Positions 34,258 through 43,805 are shown, counted from the first letter of the stretch. The stretch is DNA of 45,991 nucleotides from Microcaldota archaeon (GCA_021828345.1 JAJZJI010000004.1:1-45991); one strand, 5' to 3'. Program-made: numbers and translations. The notes: generated by a model not told the origin, from the sequence alone.

Positions 34258-34944
34258 TTATTTATTACTATTCTGGGCTCTTCCTTCAACATAGATCTCA
34301 TTTGATAGTTTATACCTAGATATGCTATGAGCCATTACCTTTCCCTTACCCTCAAATTTTGCAAGAAACATGCCTACCCCACCAAACACCATACTCCTCA
34401 AATTATCTACAAAGGTTATTTTATACTCTAGCCCCGTAGTAAACCCCGCAACATGTCCTGGATCAATTTCAAATGGTTTACTACCATCAATATCATATTG
34501 TATAATACCACCGGCAAAATGCAAAAATATCGTTCCTGGGCCAATAAATTTTTGTAACAAAAATCCAGCGCCTCCAAAAAGCGCTGCACTTATTTTTATC
34601 GGTTGCATGCTAAAAGATACAGTATCTGTGGCACCTAAAAAGGCATAATGCTCAGCATAAAACTCTTCGCCAGCTCCAAGATCTATTCCTAATATTTTTC
34701 CAGGAAGTGTTGCGGCAAGCATTACAGATCCCTTATCATTTTGAGCTTCATATTCTGTTAAAAATGCCGACGCACCTACAATATCTCTTGATATTGCTCC
34801 AAGTATTCCGCCTTTCATTCTCGGAGTCATTTTAACGTTATAATCCTTACTAACAAGTTTACCAGCATCAGAATAGATTCTTTCCCCACTTTCAAGATTT
34901 ACCTGTAATACCTGCATATTTTCTCCTATTATTTGATATTTCAT
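34258..34944 (-). CDS. AIM24 / TIGR00266 family protein
   Basis: A 228-residue soluble beta-rich protein of the AIM24 family. It begins YQIIGENMQVLQVNL and GERIYSDAGKLV, continues with MKGGILGAISRDIVG, LPGKILGIDLGAGEEFYAE, and has glycine-rich repeats GGAGFLLQKFIGPGTIFLHFAGG and a GGVGMFLAKFEGKGKV block. These proteins form trypsin-inhibitor-like beta prisms. In yeast mitochondria AIM24 helps organise the inner membrane; in prokaryotes the role is unknown. It is transcribed behind cydAB direction-wise (36 bp downstream of cydB's start-side neighbour is in fact cydB's upstream gap), so any tie to respiration is only positional. Confidence 0.9.
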   Translation of the reverse strand: MKYQIIGENMQVLQVNLESGERIYSDAGKLVSKDYNVKMTPRMKGGILGAISRDIVGASAFLTEYEAQNDKGSVMLAATLPGKILGIDLGAGEEFYAEHYAFLGATDTVSFSMQPIKISAALFGGAGFLLQKFIGPGTIFLHFAGGIIQYDIDGSKPFEIDPGHVAGFTTGLEYKITFVDNLRSMVFGGVGMFLAKFEGKGKVMAHSISRYKLSNEIYVEGRAQNSNK

Positions 34945-34980
34945 ACAAAAACCAAATAATAATAAGAATCAAATAATAAA

Positions 34981-35925
34981 TTACTTCTCTTTTATTCTCT
35001 CTTTTTTATTATATATGTATATCAGATAGCCTATAGATATGGATAAAAATAGCATTCCAAAAGTAGTAATATATAGTATTGGGGCTTGATTGACACCTTG
35101 TGTGAGATAAGCATTAATATATGCCTGATTTCCATAAATATATGGATATTGAGATATAGAAAAAATTAGAATAATAAAAAACGTTGCGGGTAGCATCATT
35201 TTGTTTGATATGCGTACTTTTTTTATATATAAAACCAAAACAAATAACGTTATAAATAAAATTATTATGAGCGAATACAAGATCCATATATCCCCTAAAA
35301 TATTATTTAATACGTAGTTAGTATATGTGCTTATGCTTATTAAACCTATAAAAATAGAGGCAACTAATGACGTTACTGCAGATATTCTCATTTTATTTAT
35401 AGACAATACTATAACAGTTATGCAAAAACCCAACAAAACTAGTGAGATAAATGCGAGTATATTAAATGGATTAAACAAAAATTGCAATACATAAAGAGTA
35501 TTTGTATTTATATTGATACCTATTCCAGATAATGCTGAAGTAAATATAGATATTACTAAAAATCCTATTACCAATGTTGATATACTATATATTATAAAAT
35601 AAGCCCTCTCAGATGTTATATTATTTGCGTATTCAGTATATGATATAAACGCATTACGTAATATAAATAATAGAGCTGCGACCATTACAGGCACCAAGTA
35701 GAGAATGCCAACACTTACTAATAATTTTGGATATATGGCCTCAAATGATACAATATAAAATATAGCAAACGTTCCATTTATCTCCCACATAGGTATAAGA
35801 TATCTTTTGATTTTAACATATGATTCATAAAATAGGAGCCCAGTAAATGCCATTCCAATTTCTACAAGGAATAATGTAATAAATAATGAGAATACAACGT
35901 GATTCATTATATATAAAATATCCAT
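34981..35925 (-). CDS. cydB: cytochrome bd oxidase subunit II
   Basis: A 314-residue protein with eight or nine membrane helices. It starts 2 bp after the cydA stop on the same strand. The N-terminal helix with FSLFITLFLVEIGMAFTG and the loop LIPMWEINGTFAIFY correspond to the CydB pattern of a quinol oxidase partner subunit (conserved Trp/Glu/Asn near the first loop). The sequence is diverged from bacterial CydB, so the identification depends partly on the neighbour. It forms the heterodimer with CydA that reduces O2 to water with electrons from quinol. The AIM24-family gene lies 36 bp downstream on the same strand. Confidence 0.82.
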   Translation of the reverse strand: MDILYIMNHVVFSLFITLFLVEIGMAFTGLLFYESYVKIKRYLIPMWEINGTFAIFYIVSFEAIYPKLLVSVGILYLVPVMVAALLFILRNAFISYTEYANNITSERAYFIIYSISTLVIGFLVISIFTSALSGIGININTNTLYVLQFLFNPFNILAFISLVLLGFCITVIVLSINKMRISAVTSLVASIFIGLISISTYTNYVLNNILGDIWILYSLIIILFITLFVLVLYIKKVRISNKMMLPATFFIILIFSISQYPYIYGNQAYINAYLTQGVNQAPILYITTFGMLFLSISIGYLIYIYNKKERIKEK

Positions 35926-35927
35926 AA

Positions 35928-37262
35928 TTATTCACCAAGCTCCTTTGAAAGATCCCTATTTTTGTATGTTTTTCTTATAATATAGATAGTTGCAGGAATT
36001 ATAAACACGTAGAATAATATTATTGCAATTGCAATGGGCATTATGCTACTTGAATAATTAGCGGCCTGACTAACCGTCATTATATTATATATTATCCAAG
36101 GCTGTCGGCCAAATTCTGCCATAAGCCAACCAATTTCTAGAAGTAATATAGATACCACACCAGCAATAATTGAAAGTATTAAAACAATTTTATTAATTAA
36201 TATATCGACTTTTAAAATTTTTAAAAATATTAACAGTATAAAAAATATACCTAGACCGAACCCGAATAATACCATAAAATCAAAAAAATCATGTACAATC
36301 AATGGAGGCCAGGTATTTGTTGGAAATTGAGATAACCCAGGAACTGTTCCATTTGGGCTTCCAGTTGCAAGAATGCTCTGTAAATTAGGTATTATTGTAA
36401 GATATCCGCTCAGACTTCCATTTGCGTATGTTCCAAATATTATTTCTGGCGCATTAGATATAGGATGTATATCAAGTTCTAATGCTGCATATTTTTCTGG
36501 TTGTAATGAATATAACATAGGTATTGAAAGCAGACCGCTTATTATAGCAAATATTACAGCAATAAAAGCAACAAAAAGCATAAGACGCAATGCATATTTA
36601 TAGTACATTATCATATTTTGATTCTTTTTTGTTTTCAATAATTTATATGCAAACACTATTATAAGTATAAAAGTACCGACAAGATAAGAGGTTGACACTA
36701 CATGAAATACCTCTATTAATGTTGATGGCGTTGAGAATATTGCATATGGATTTATGTTTGTTATAATCCCATTTGCAAGATAATTAGGAATATTAAACCC
36801 GGTAGGAGTATTCATAAACGCATTTAACATTGTTATAAATACCGCAGATAATGCTGCGAATAATGATACTAGTCCCATTATGAATGCGTGTGCATATGTA
36901 CATACTTTTTTCCTAGAATATATGTATATTGCTATAAAAATAGATTCACCGAAGAATGCAAATACCTCTAAATACACAGGAAGTATTGCAACTTGACCTA
37001 TAAACGACATAAAATTAGGCCATAAAAATAATAAATTTACAGCAACAAGCGTCCCGGACGCCGTACCTATGGCGAATAATATTATAAATGCCGGAAACAA
37101 TCTTTTTGATAGCGTCTTATAATAGATATTATTATATTTTTGGCCTAAAATTTCAGCAAGCATTATTATAAGAGGTATTGCAATGCCAATTACCGCCAAA
37201 ATTATATGAATACCTAATGAAAATCCCATGTCAAATCTATTAAATACAACACTTATCCCCAC
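35928..37262 (-). CDS. cydA: cytochrome bd oxidase subunit I
   Basis: A 444-residue membrane protein with about nine helices. It keeps the heme ligands and proton path of CydA: FNRFDMGFSLGIH (H19, heme b595/d-side ligand region), YLEVFAFFGES (E99 and E106), FHVVSTSYLVG for the b558 His, and GWLMAEFGRQPW, the most conserved CydA block. The quinol loop between helices 6 and 7 is short, as in the short-Q-loop group, which fits the small size compared with E. coli's 522 residues. Translation starts at GTG 37262; the family N-terminus confirms this. It is divergent from icd across 67 bp. It probably ends aerobic respiration in this organism. Confidence 0.95.
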   Translation of the reverse strand: MGISVVFNRFDMGFSLGIHIILAVIGIAIPLIIMLAEILGQKYNNIYYKTLSKRLFPAFIILFAIGTASGTLVAVNLLFLWPNFMSFIGQVAILPVYLEVFAFFGESIFIAIYIYSRKKVCTYAHAFIMGLVSLFAALSAVFITMLNAFMNTPTGFNIPNYLANGIITNINPYAIFSTPSTLIEVFHVVSTSYLVGTFILIIVFAYKLLKTKKNQNMIMYYKYALRLMLFVAFIAVIFAIISGLLSIPMLYSLQPEKYAALELDIHPISNAPEIIFGTYANGSLSGYLTIIPNLQSILATGSPNGTVPGLSQFPTNTWPPLIVHDFFDFMVLFGFGLGIFFILLIFLKILKVDILINKIVLILSIIAGVVSILLLEIGWLMAEFGRQPWIIYNIMTVSQAANYSSSIMPIAIAIILFYVFIIPATIYIIRKTYKNRDLSKELGE

Positions 37263-37329
37263 ATCAAGCCACTTATCAAGTTAATATAGATAAATTATTT
37301 ATAATATCTTTTGATAGCTTATTGATTGT

Positions 37330-38364
37330 ATGGTAATTAAAAAAAGCTGGAATCTTGCTATATTAAAAGGGGATGGTGTAGGGCCAGAAGTAATAGATGC
37401 TGCGCTTCCTACGTTGAATGTAATAAAAAATTATTTTAATATAAAAATCAATATTAAATATGGGGATGCTGGTTACTATTGTATAAAAAAATATGATACG
37501 AATCTTCCCGACAAAACAATAACACTACTAAAAGAATCAGATATGATATTAAAAGGACCGATGACTACACCAGAAATAGCTGGCTCTCCTGAAAGCGCGG
37601 CTGTAAAAATAAGAAAGATGTTTGATTTATATGCTAATGTAAGGCCCGCAAAATCCATAAAAGGAATAAAATCACTTAAGGATAATGTAGACCTTATTAT
37701 AGTTCGCGAAAATACAGAGGGTATGTACTCAGGTAAAGAATTTATGATAGGGGATGATACCGCGATAAGTATGCGTATAATAACAAAAAAAGCAACGGAG
37801 CGTGCTGCGATTTTTGCATTTGAATTAGCAAAAAAAAGAAAAAAGCATTTAACATACGTACATAAACAGAATATACTTAAAATTGGGGATGGACTTTTCA
37901 ATAATACTATAATAGATGTTAGTAAAAAATATAAAAATGTAAAAGTCGATGCTGCACATATAGATGCTATGGCACAATGGCTAATAAAACAGCCAGAAAT
38001 TTATGATGTTATATTTACTGAAAATCTTTTTGGAGATATAATATCAGATGAAAGTGCGATGGTTGTTGGTGGAATGGGTATTGCGCCTGCAGCAAATATA
38101 GGTTATAATTATGCAATGTTTGAACCTGTACATGGATCCGCTCCAAAATATACAAATAAAGACATTGTAAACCCCATCGCGACCATTTTTTCCATTAAAA
38201 TGATGTTTGAATGGATGGGTTATACAGATGCTTCAAAGTTAATAGATAAAGCAGTAAATACCTTAATAAAAAATGATAAGATTTTAACATATGATCTTGG
38301 AGGTACATCTAAATGCTCTGAAGTCGGGCAGGAAATTGTTAACATAATAGAACATAATATCTGA
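37330..38364 (+). CDS. icd: isocitrate dehydrogenase, NADP-type
   Basis: A 344-residue member of the isocitrate/isopropylmalate dehydrogenase family. It begins with LAILKGDGVGPEV; the substrate site is SPESAAVKIRKMFDLYANVRP and later VHKQNILKIGDGLF with the catalytic Lys, plus the metal aspartates in ENLFGDIISDESA. The cofactor loop reads HGSAPKYTNKDIVNP. The Lys-Tyr pair after AP matches NADP-dependent isocitrate dehydrogenases, not the Asp-Ile of NAD-dependent isopropylmalate enzymes. The partner aconitase gene ends 2 bp away, convergently, and citrate synthase is in the window, which supports the TCA role. Homoisocitrate or isopropylmalate use is the alternative. Confidence 0.87.
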   Translation: MVIKKSWNLAILKGDGVGPEVIDAALPTLNVIKNYFNIKINIKYGDAGYYCIKKYDTNLPDKTITLLKESDMILKGPMTTPEIAGSPESAAVKIRKMFDLYANVRPAKSIKGIKSLKDNVDLIIVRENTEGMYSGKEFMIGDDTAISMRIITKKATERAAIFAFELAKKRKKHLTYVHKQNILKIGDGLFNNTIIDVSKKYKNVKVDAAHIDAMAQWLIKQPEIYDVIFTENLFGDIISDESAMVVGGMGIAPAANIGYNYAMFEPVHGSAPKYTNKDIVNPIATIFSIKMMFEWMGYTDASKLIDKAVNTLIKNDKILTYDLGGTSKCSEVGQEIVNIIEHNI

Positions 38365-38366
38365 AT

Positions 38367-41135
38367 TCAATTTTCATTATTTATAATTCTTTTTAATACG
38401 TGTCTTAAAACTCCACCGTTTAAATAATAGTTAAGTTCATTTTCGCTATTAAGTAATATGTCTAAATTTGCATTGGATTTTTTATTATTAACATCAGTAT
38501 ATTTAAGCAGAGCTTTTGAACGTGGTTTTAAATCTTTTATTATTATGTCAATACTTTTAGTATAATCTATTTTTAATGATGCAAAATTATCCATTTTTTC
38601 AAATTGCAATGGTAGCACACCCATCCCAACAAGATTGCTCCTATGTATACGTTCAAAACTGCTTGCTATTATAGCCTTAACACCTAAAAGCGCGGGTCCT
38701 TTAGCTGCCCAATCTCTTGAGCTTCCAGAACCATATTCAATCCCACCAAATACAACAGTTGGCCTGCCCTCTTTTTTATATGCAATGGCAGCATCATATA
38801 TACTCATAGTAGTATTTGTTGGAAAATATTTTGTTAATCCACCCTCTTTTCCCTCCATAATCATATTTTTTATCCTATTATTCGCAAATGTTCCACGCAT
38901 CATTACTTCATGATTGCCACGCCTTGAACCATAAGTATTGAAATCCTGTTGTCTTACACCATTTAAAATTAAATATTTACCCGCAGGGCTGTCAAGCCCT
39001 ATTTCACCAGCAGGAGATATATGATCAGTAGATAATGAATCCCCAAATACGGATAATATTGCCGCATTTGCTATCTCCACAACTGTAGATTTTTTGTAGT
39101 TAATATCAAAATTTTCAAAAAATGGGGGATTTTTTATATAAGTACTTCTTTGACTCCATTTGAACATTTTATCTTTCGTTTCGTGAATATTATTCCAGAA
39201 TGGATTTACCTTGTATATATTATCGCCATACGCGTCCTCGAACATGTCCCTAGAGAGATCCTTTGATATCACTTCTATTATTTCCTCATCCGTTGGCCAT
39301 ATATCTTTTAGATATATTTTGTTCATATTCGAATCAGTACCTATAGGATCTTTTGTTAGATCTATTAGTATTGTGCCTGCGATACCAAAAGCCACAACTA
39401 AAGGAGGTGACATTAAATAATTCGCACGTATATCCCTATGTATTCTAGATTCATAATTTCTATTTCCAGATAAAACAGAGACTACAGAAAGATTTTTGTT
39501 ATTTATTATTTCGCTCTGACCACCTATAAGCGGTCCACTATTACCTATACAAGTTATACAGCCATAACCTACAATTGAGTATCCAAGCTTATCTAGATAT
39601 TCAAGGAGGTTAGCTTTTTCAAGATACTTTGTAACGACTCTAGACCCTGGCGCAAAACTTGTTTTTACTTTTGCCGCATTTACCTTTAGTCCACGCATAA
39701 CAGCTTTTTTTGCAAGTAATCCAGCAGCAATCATTAAGTAAGGGTTACTAGTATTTGTACAACTTGTTATTGAAGAAATAACAATATCTCCATCAGAAAG
39801 ATCTATTTTATTATTTGTATATTCTTTTTTGTCAGTTTCTTTTTTAATATATACATTATTATTTATTCTAGAATGATTATGTGCGCTCTCTGAACTCCAA
39901 CGCGTCATATCTTTTATTGATATTTCCTCTTTATGATTTTTAAGCATCTGTTCAAAACTCTTTCTTGTATCTTCAAGATATACATGCTGTTTTGGCAATG
40001 ACGGTCCTGAAACACTAGCACGAATTTCTGACAAATCAATCTTAAATGTATCGCTATATTTTATTTTTTTATAATCAATATTAAGCATATTCTGATAGTC
40101 TAAGTATTTTTTAATTAAATCAATTTGTTCATCGCTTCTACCAGTTAATTTTAAATAGTCTATAGTTTGATTATCTATATAAAAAACGGCTATGGTGGCT
40201 CCATACTCTGGACACATATTAGAAAGCGTTGCCCTATCAGGTATTGTAAGACTATTTAATCCGCTGCCAAAGAATTCTATAAACATATTTACGACATTTT
40301 TCTCTCTAAGTATCTTAGTTAGCGTTAGCGCTAGATCTGTTGCCGTTACTCCAGGATTCAATTTATTATAGAATTCAACTCCGACGACTTTTGGAGTTGA
40401 TAGGTATACAGGTTCATTTAACAATGCTGCTTCTGCTTCTATACCACCAACACCAAACCCTATTACCCCTAAAGCGTTTATCATAGTTGTATGTGAATCG
40501 GTTCCTACAAGAGTATCGAATATTGCCTGGTATATACTGCCGTTCTTTTTTAATATAATACATTTACCTAGATATTCAAGATTTATTTGATGACAAATTC
40601 CTGCAGATGGAGGGTAAACATTAAAATTTTTTACTGATGAGCTTGCCCATTTTAGTAATTCATATCTTTCCTTATTTCTAGATATTTCAAATTTCTGATT
40701 TGTACGTATAGAATCATTTGAATTAAATGAGTCCACCTGAACAGAATGATCTATTATCAGATCTACAGGAATGTTAGGATTTATATTTTCTGGATTAACT
40801 CCAGATTTAAACAAATAATCGCGCATTGATGCTAAATCAACAACTGCCGGAACCCCAGTAAAATCCTGCATTAACACTCTTGCAACTTTAAAAGGAATAT
40901 CTTCCTCTGATGGATTTTTAGGATCCCAATTAGCTAGTGTACGCACATCACTCTCTTTTATAGAAATATTATCCATATTCCTTAAAAGAGATTCTAACAT
41001 TATCCTTATTGAAAATGGAAGAATTGATACTTTTCCAATCCCTAACTTTTCAACTTTTGGCAGTGATATGTACTCGACAACCTTACCATTAGATAATGTA
41101 AATTTATCTTTAAATGCGTCCTTGTTTAAAGGCAT
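38367..41135 (-). CDS. acn: aconitate hydratase A
   Basis: A 922-residue AcnA/IRP-type aconitase. It isomerises citrate to isocitrate through a 4Fe-4S cluster. Visible in order: VVDLASMRD, LIIDHSVQVD, GTDSHTTMINALGVIGFGVGGIEAEA (split), ITSCTNTSNP with the first cluster Cys, GYGCITCIGNSGP with the other two, the linker, STDHISPAGEIG, GSRRGNHEVMMRGTF and the swivel-domain YGSGSSRDWAAKGP with SFERIHRSNLVGMGVLPLQF. All key residues are present. It is convergent with icd (2 bp apart), so the two steps are side by side but not in one operon. Confidence 0.97.
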   Translation of the reverse strand: MPLNKDAFKDKFTLSNGKVVEYISLPKVEKLGIGKVSILPFSIRIMLESLLRNMDNISIKESDVRTLANWDPKNPSEEDIPFKVARVLMQDFTGVPAVVDLASMRDYLFKSGVNPENINPNIPVDLIIDHSVQVDSFNSNDSIRTNQKFEISRNKERYELLKWASSSVKNFNVYPPSAGICHQINLEYLGKCIILKKNGSIYQAIFDTLVGTDSHTTMINALGVIGFGVGGIEAEAALLNEPVYLSTPKVVGVEFYNKLNPGVTATDLALTLTKILREKNVVNMFIEFFGSGLNSLTIPDRATLSNMCPEYGATIAVFYIDNQTIDYLKLTGRSDEQIDLIKKYLDYQNMLNIDYKKIKYSDTFKIDLSEIRASVSGPSLPKQHVYLEDTRKSFEQMLKNHKEEISIKDMTRWSSESAHNHSRINNNVYIKKETDKKEYTNNKIDLSDGDIVISSITSCTNTSNPYLMIAAGLLAKKAVMRGLKVNAAKVKTSFAPGSRVVTKYLEKANLLEYLDKLGYSIVGYGCITCIGNSGPLIGGQSEIINNKNLSVVSVLSGNRNYESRIHRDIRANYLMSPPLVVAFGIAGTILIDLTKDPIGTDSNMNKIYLKDIWPTDEEIIEVISKDLSRDMFEDAYGDNIYKVNPFWNNIHETKDKMFKWSQRSTYIKNPPFFENFDINYKKSTVVEIANAAILSVFGDSLSTDHISPAGEIGLDSPAGKYLILNGVRQQDFNTYGSRRGNHEVMMRGTFANNRIKNMIMEGKEGGLTKYFPTNTTMSIYDAAIAYKKEGRPTVVFGGIEYGSGSSRDWAAKGPALLGVKAIIASSFERIHRSNLVGMGVLPLQFEKMDNFASLKIDYTKSIDIIIKDLKPRSKALLKYTDVNNKKSNANLDILLNSENELNYYLNGGVLRHVLKRIINNEN

Positions 41136-41189
41136 TGTATCATTCTATATTCAAAGATAATCTTTATATTTTAACGCTATAAAATTGGT

Positions 41190-42620
41190 TTATACCCCAT
41201 TAACGCTTGAATATGCCATACCATAATTTGTTATAATCAATATTGTATAATTATCATTTTTGTTTATGTTTATACTGTTATTTATAGAAAAATTAAATTG
41301 TTTTGACTCATTGGCTTTTAACGTATATCCCGCATTCATCAATGAATTATTATCATAACGCATAAATGGTAATGGTAGCATTAAACTGCCGTTTCTCGTT
41401 ACAAGCATATCAAAATAATTAGTATGTTCAATTAATAATTCCCTGTTGGTATATTCTGGTGATTGTATGTTGTTCATTTTGGAGTTTATAATTAATATTC
41501 TTTTTATTGTACCATTTACAATTACACTATAATTTTCACCAACATAAGGTACGGATTCGTTTATTAATATTGTAGAGTTCTCACGCATAATAGGATAGAT
41601 ACCGGATAAATTTTCTTTCTCGTTAGGTTCGATTGCATTTTTAAAATACATTGAATTATTATTCTTATTTATAACCCTTATACATAATATAGTGATATTT
41701 TTGCCTAGAGTATTTTTAACTCCAATATTAAACAGAGTATTACCATTAGTTACTAACACATTTGTGGTTATAGATAAATTCAAAAATTTATTTTGCATTG
41801 GTATTGCGTATTTATTTACATAAGATTGTGATCTAAATTTTATATTATTGCCACCATATGTATACCTAGTTGCATATATAGATGGAACTAGAAGAAATGA
41901 CGCCGAATTATTTGTATATATAGGCACAACAGTAGGATAGAAATCTAATAAGATTCCAGAATGGTTTAGAGGGGTATAATTTGATATTCTCGCATTAATC
42001 ATATTATTTAGAATTTTTACATTATATGAAATATTATTTATTGTTATGCGCGCAGCACTTATATTGAATTTAATTCCTTTAATAAACGAATTGTCAGGAA
42101 GCGTTATACCACCTATTACAGCACTTGTATTTATTATTCCCATAAGATTTATGCTTCCACTAGAATTAACATATATCCATTTTGAAGTATTTCCATTTGC
42201 AACATTTACATAAAAGGAGCTATAATTGATATATAGAGATTGCGTACCAATAGGAACTTGTGGTGGATCGGTTATACTTATAGGTACATAAACAGTATTA
42301 GCGCTACTGCCATAATAAAAATATAAAAGTGTAGCCACAATAGCAAATGCAATTATGGCACCCACTATAACATTTTTCATTGGTGGTATTATATTCCTAT
42401 CCTGTTTAGGAGCAAATTCCTCATTTATTATATAATTCTTCCATTTTCTAAAATGCGGATTTTCATCATATATTATTGCTCCGCTCTCCTCCAAATCATG
42501 AAGATGCTTACTAACAGTTGATGGTGCCAAATTAAGCCTCTTACTTATCGCACTGAGATTATTAACACCATCAGATATAAGTTCTAATATTATACGCTTT
42601 GTCTTCCCCTGACTACTCAT
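41190..42620 (-). CDS. membrane-anchored HTH regulator with external DUF4382 domain
   Basis: A 476-residue protein from ATG 42620 (a TTG at 42632 is alternative). Residues 4-65 form an ArsR/MarR-like winged helix: KTKRIILELIS, NNLSAISKRLN, APSTVSKHLHDLEESGAII as recognition helix. One membrane helix follows at about 83-103. The external part begins with YVPISITDPP and LYINYSSFYVNV and continues as a DUF4382-type beta domain (about 110-240), then an Asn-rich region with many sequons. The C-terminal ~90 residues are shared with the protein at 28113-29354. The layout is a one-component transmembrane regulator: a surface domain senses something, the cytoplasmic HTH binds DNA. Its promoter region holds four CGAAATA copies shared with a divergent rnfD-like gene. 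Confidence 0.8.
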   Translation of the reverse strand: MSSQGKTKRIILELISDGVNNLSAISKRLNLAPSTVSKHLHDLEESGAIIYDENPHFRKWKNYIINEEFAPKQDRNIIPPMKNVIVGAIIAFAIVATLLYFYYGSSANTVYVPISITDPPQVPIGTQSLYINYSSFYVNVANGNTSKWIYVNSSGSINLMGIINTSAVIGGITLPDNSFIKGIKFNISAARITINNISYNVKILNNMINARISNYTPLNHSGILLDFYPTVVPIYTNNSASFLLVPSIYATRYTYGGNNIKFRSQSYVNKYAIPMQNKFLNLSITTNVLVTNGNTLFNIGVKNTLGKNITILCIRVINKNNNSMYFKNAIEPNEKENLSGIYPIMRENSTILINESVPYVGENYSVIVNGTIKRILIINSKMNNIQSPEYTNRELLIEHTNYFDMLVTRNGSLMLPLPFMRYDNNSLMNAGYTLKANESKQFNFSINNSININKNDNYTILIITNYGMAYSSVNGV

Positions 42621-42650
42621 TTTTATCAACAATAATTTGATTATTGACTT

Positions 42651-42659
42651 TTATATATC
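42651..42659 (-). promoter_or_regulatory. TATA box of the membrane regulator gene
   Basis: Minus-strand GATATATAA centred about 35 bp ahead of ATG 42620. A start site near 42629 would give a leader of about 9 nt, which favours ATG 42620 over TTG 42632. Confidence 0.5.
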
Positions 42660-42667
42660 TTTTTGAT

Positions 42668-42724
42668 TATTTCGTTTTTTAATAAAAATATGCGAAATAG
42701 ATAAACGAAATAAAATACGAAATA
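42668..42724. repeat. four CGAAATA copies, candidate operator
   Basis: Three direct copies of CGAAATA start at 42693, 42706 and 42718 (spacing 13 and 12 bp). One inverted copy (TATTTCG) lies at 42668-42674. The inverted copy adjoins the TATA box of the HTH regulator gene; the direct copies abut the TAATATAT (42726-42733) ahead of the rnfD-like gene. Regular spacing near one DNA turn plus a gap, and the placing at both promoters, suggests a protein-binding site, perhaps for the regulator itself. Confidence 0.5.
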
Positions 42725-42769
42725 GTAATATATGATTAATAATGTTAGTGATTAGTATATTATGATTTT

Positions 42770-43588
42770 ATGAAAATATTAAATAGCCATGTTGGGCGTA
42801 TGTATATCACCACCATATTACTCTTATTAATTATAACGTTTATATCCAGTTATATGCTTGAGTATATACCATATAATCTAATTATTTCCATTGCAATCTG
42901 TTCGATTACTGAATTGCTTTTAAAAAAATATTACATAAAACAAAAGGATACAAAAATACCTTTTTCTGGTATTATAACTGGTTTTATAATAGGCCTTGTT
43001 GCACCAGCATCTGGTTTCATAATATCTATAGTAGTTGCATCAATAGCAGCAGTGATATCTAAATTATTTATTAAAATAAAAAGTGTTAACATTTTCAACC
43101 CCGCTGCATTTGGATTATTTGTAGGTTTAGGTATATTACTTGTTGGGGATCAATGGTGGGGCTCTATTAGTTACAATATAGGTACTTTCGCATTACCCAT
43201 AGCGATTATATTTTTAATATCAGCATATGAGTCTAAACGCATACCAATAGCATTATCCTTTGCTTTTGTATTTATAATAATCAGTTTTGTTTTTAATACC
43301 GCCCTTTCCATTAATAATTTATTTGTCTCTATTGGAAGTGTGAATTACCTTTTTGCTTTTCTTATGATAACAGAACCAAAAACATCACCATATAAAATGT
43401 ATCCACAACTTTTATACGGAACGTTTATAGCACTACTCTCTTACGCAATAGCGTACATAGGAATATTATATCCATACTTGATAGCACTTTTAGTAGCAAA
43501 CGTAATATATGCATTTTATAGAAAAAATAGTAATAGATTAATAACGAAAAAAACTGATACACACCATAAACATACAGTAGTTGCCTAA
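42770..43588 (+). CDS. RnfD/NqrB-family membrane protein
   Basis: A 272-residue protein with about nine membrane helices. It has the family blocks FSGIITGFIIGLVAPASG, NIFNPAAFGLFVG and FLMITEPKTSP, which correspond to the RnfD/NqrB FMN-binding membrane subunit of Na+/H+-translocating redox complexes. The S-G-A-T flavin-attachment motif of NqrB is not obvious. No other rnf or nqr gene is in the window, so it may work alone or with distant partners. The C-terminus is basic and His-rich (KKTDTHHKHT). It is divergent to the transmembrane HTH/DUF4382 regulator, whose control it may be under. After its stop, 217 bp to the tRNA hold no recognisable gene. Confidence 0.8.
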   Translation: MKILNSHVGRMYITTILLLLIITFISSYMLEYIPYNLIISIAICSITELLLKKYYIKQKDTKIPFSGIITGFIIGLVAPASGFIISIVVASIAAVISKLFIKIKSVNIFNPAAFGLFVGLGILLVGDQWWGSISYNIGTFALPIAIIFLISAYESKRIPIALSFAFVFIIISFVFNTALSINNLFVSIGSVNYLFAFLMITEPKTSPYKMYPQLLYGTFIALLSYAIAYIGILYPYLIALLVANVIYAFYRKNSNRLITKKTDTHHKHTVVA

Positions 43589-43669
43589 TTATTTTGTTAA
43601 TTTATTAAAATATTGAGAGATCAGCACAGTATTCTTAGTAGATGCCATCATTTACCAAATTCCCAGTAA

Positions 43670-43685
43670 AAATATGATCATATTT
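43670..43685. repeat. 16-bp perfect palindrome in a gene-free gap
   Basis: AAATATGATCATATTT is a perfect palindrome in the 217-bp gap (43589-43805) between the rnfD-like gene and tRNA-Ile. No ORF or recognisable RNA was seen in this gap. The palindrome could be a binding site or a chance product of AT-richness. Confidence 0.3.
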
Positions 43686-43805
43686 AGACTAATTAATACA
43701 TACCATAACTTTTCCTTCCATTATAATTAGAATACTATCGAATTTTAATGCCAAATGTATTAAGAAAATAAGACATATACATTTAGGATAAATCTTTTAA
43801 TAAAA

